Origin: Lagopus muta
Taxonomy: Eukaryota; Chordata; Aves; Galliformes; Phasianidae
Reading direction: 5' to 3'
NCBI RefSeq assembly: GCF_023343835.1
Contig: NC_064437.1
Coordinates: 4,168,001-4,232,000 of the forward strand
DNA: 64,000 nucleotides
The translations under genes and the position numbers were made by a program. Of this stretch, positions 63,750 through 64,000 are shown piece by piece. The notes beneath the pieces are model-generated. The model made no database searches, was not told where the DNA came from, and was given only the letters and a program-made list of their open reading frames with translations. Position 1 is the first letter of the stretch. Every line of letters begins with the position of its first letter.

Positions 63750-64000
63750 AAGCACAGCTATCAAGAGGAGGTTATTAGTGACAATTATAGCTGAGGTGTT
63801 AATTGCAGAACAAGGAAGTGCTATACCTATGGCAGACTGAGTCCTCGGGGGTATGAATCTGCTTACTTTTCTGAGTTGGTGGAATTTGGCCAGGCTGAAG
63901 ATGTGTCTCCAGGAAAGCAGAACTATGTGCAACTGCTTCATGGCCAGGAGTGCTTTGGATCTTGTGTACTTGCTGCTGAGACAGGAGGAGATGGGATGAC

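Larger units (their letters stand above)
58747..64000 (+). other. PLPP3: PLPP3 intron 1, 5' part
   Basis: Begins with a GTGAGC donor and CpG-rich DNA, then ordinary AT-rich sequence. It holds a CR1 copy at 59798-60017, a T22-like run near 58978, and a G19 run at 63731. No second coding exon of PLPP3 was recognised before the window ends, in line with the long first intron of this gene in other vertebrates. Confidence 0.75.

Overview
The window is vertebrate nuclear DNA and almost certainly avian, probably galliform (chicken-like). The genes are split into small exons with GT-AG introns. About two dozen CR1 LINE fragments with the bird-type 3' end (repeats of ATTCTATG) are scattered through it. 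Two CpG islands mark promoters. I see no bacterial, plasmid or phage features, no CRISPR array and no operons.

Three genes are recognisable. (1) Positions 1023-13680, plus strand: the 3' part of FYB2 (ADAP-related adaptor; C1orf168/ARAP). I find 14 small coding exons, ending in a helical SH3-like domain and a TGA stop at 13576-13578, with a poly(A) signal at 13660. The gene starts upstream of the window. (2) Positions 21027-37584, minus strand: a complete PRKAA2 (AMPK alpha-2 catalytic subunit). Its nine coding exons join in frame to exactly 552 codons plus stop. A long 3' UTR probably runs down to about 14.1 kb. (3) From 58608, plus strand: the first coding exon of PLPP3 (phospholipid phosphatase 3), with its CpG-island promoter. 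The rest lies beyond the window inside or after a long first intron. The order and orientation FYB2 > < PRKAA2, PLPP3 > match the vertebrate neighbourhood known from human 1p32 (PLPP3-PRKAA2-FYB2).

Layout: 1-1022 has no recognised exon and is probably a FYB2 intron. 1023-13680 is FYB2. 13681-14150 is a short AT-rich convergent intergenic strip. About 14.1-21.0 kb is the inferred PRKAA2 3' UTR. 21.0-37.6 kb is the PRKAA2 coding part. 37.0-38.15 kb is a CpG island and G-rich promoter flank. 38.2-57.9 kb is a 20 kb gene-free interval with CR1 copies, microsatellites and one CpG-dense patch near 53.8-54.1 kb. 57.9-59.35 kb is the PLPP3 promoter and exon 1. 59.35-64 kb is PLPP3 intron 1.

The genes are independent transcription units. 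FYB2 is a T-cell/adhesion signalling adaptor, PRKAA2 the energy-sensing kinase catalytic subunit, and PLPP3 a membrane lipid phosphatase. I found no new multi-gene system. The points most worth a second look are: a non-canonical GC donor at PRKAA2 exon 1; a phase-coded tandem arrangement of tyrosine-motif exons in FYB2; a phase gap in FYB2 implying an exon I could not find; an inverted-repeat double poly(A) signal between the convergent genes; a pair of CR1 tails sharing the same 3' flank; and a CpG-dense AT-homeobox-like patch in the PRKAA2-PLPP3 desert.
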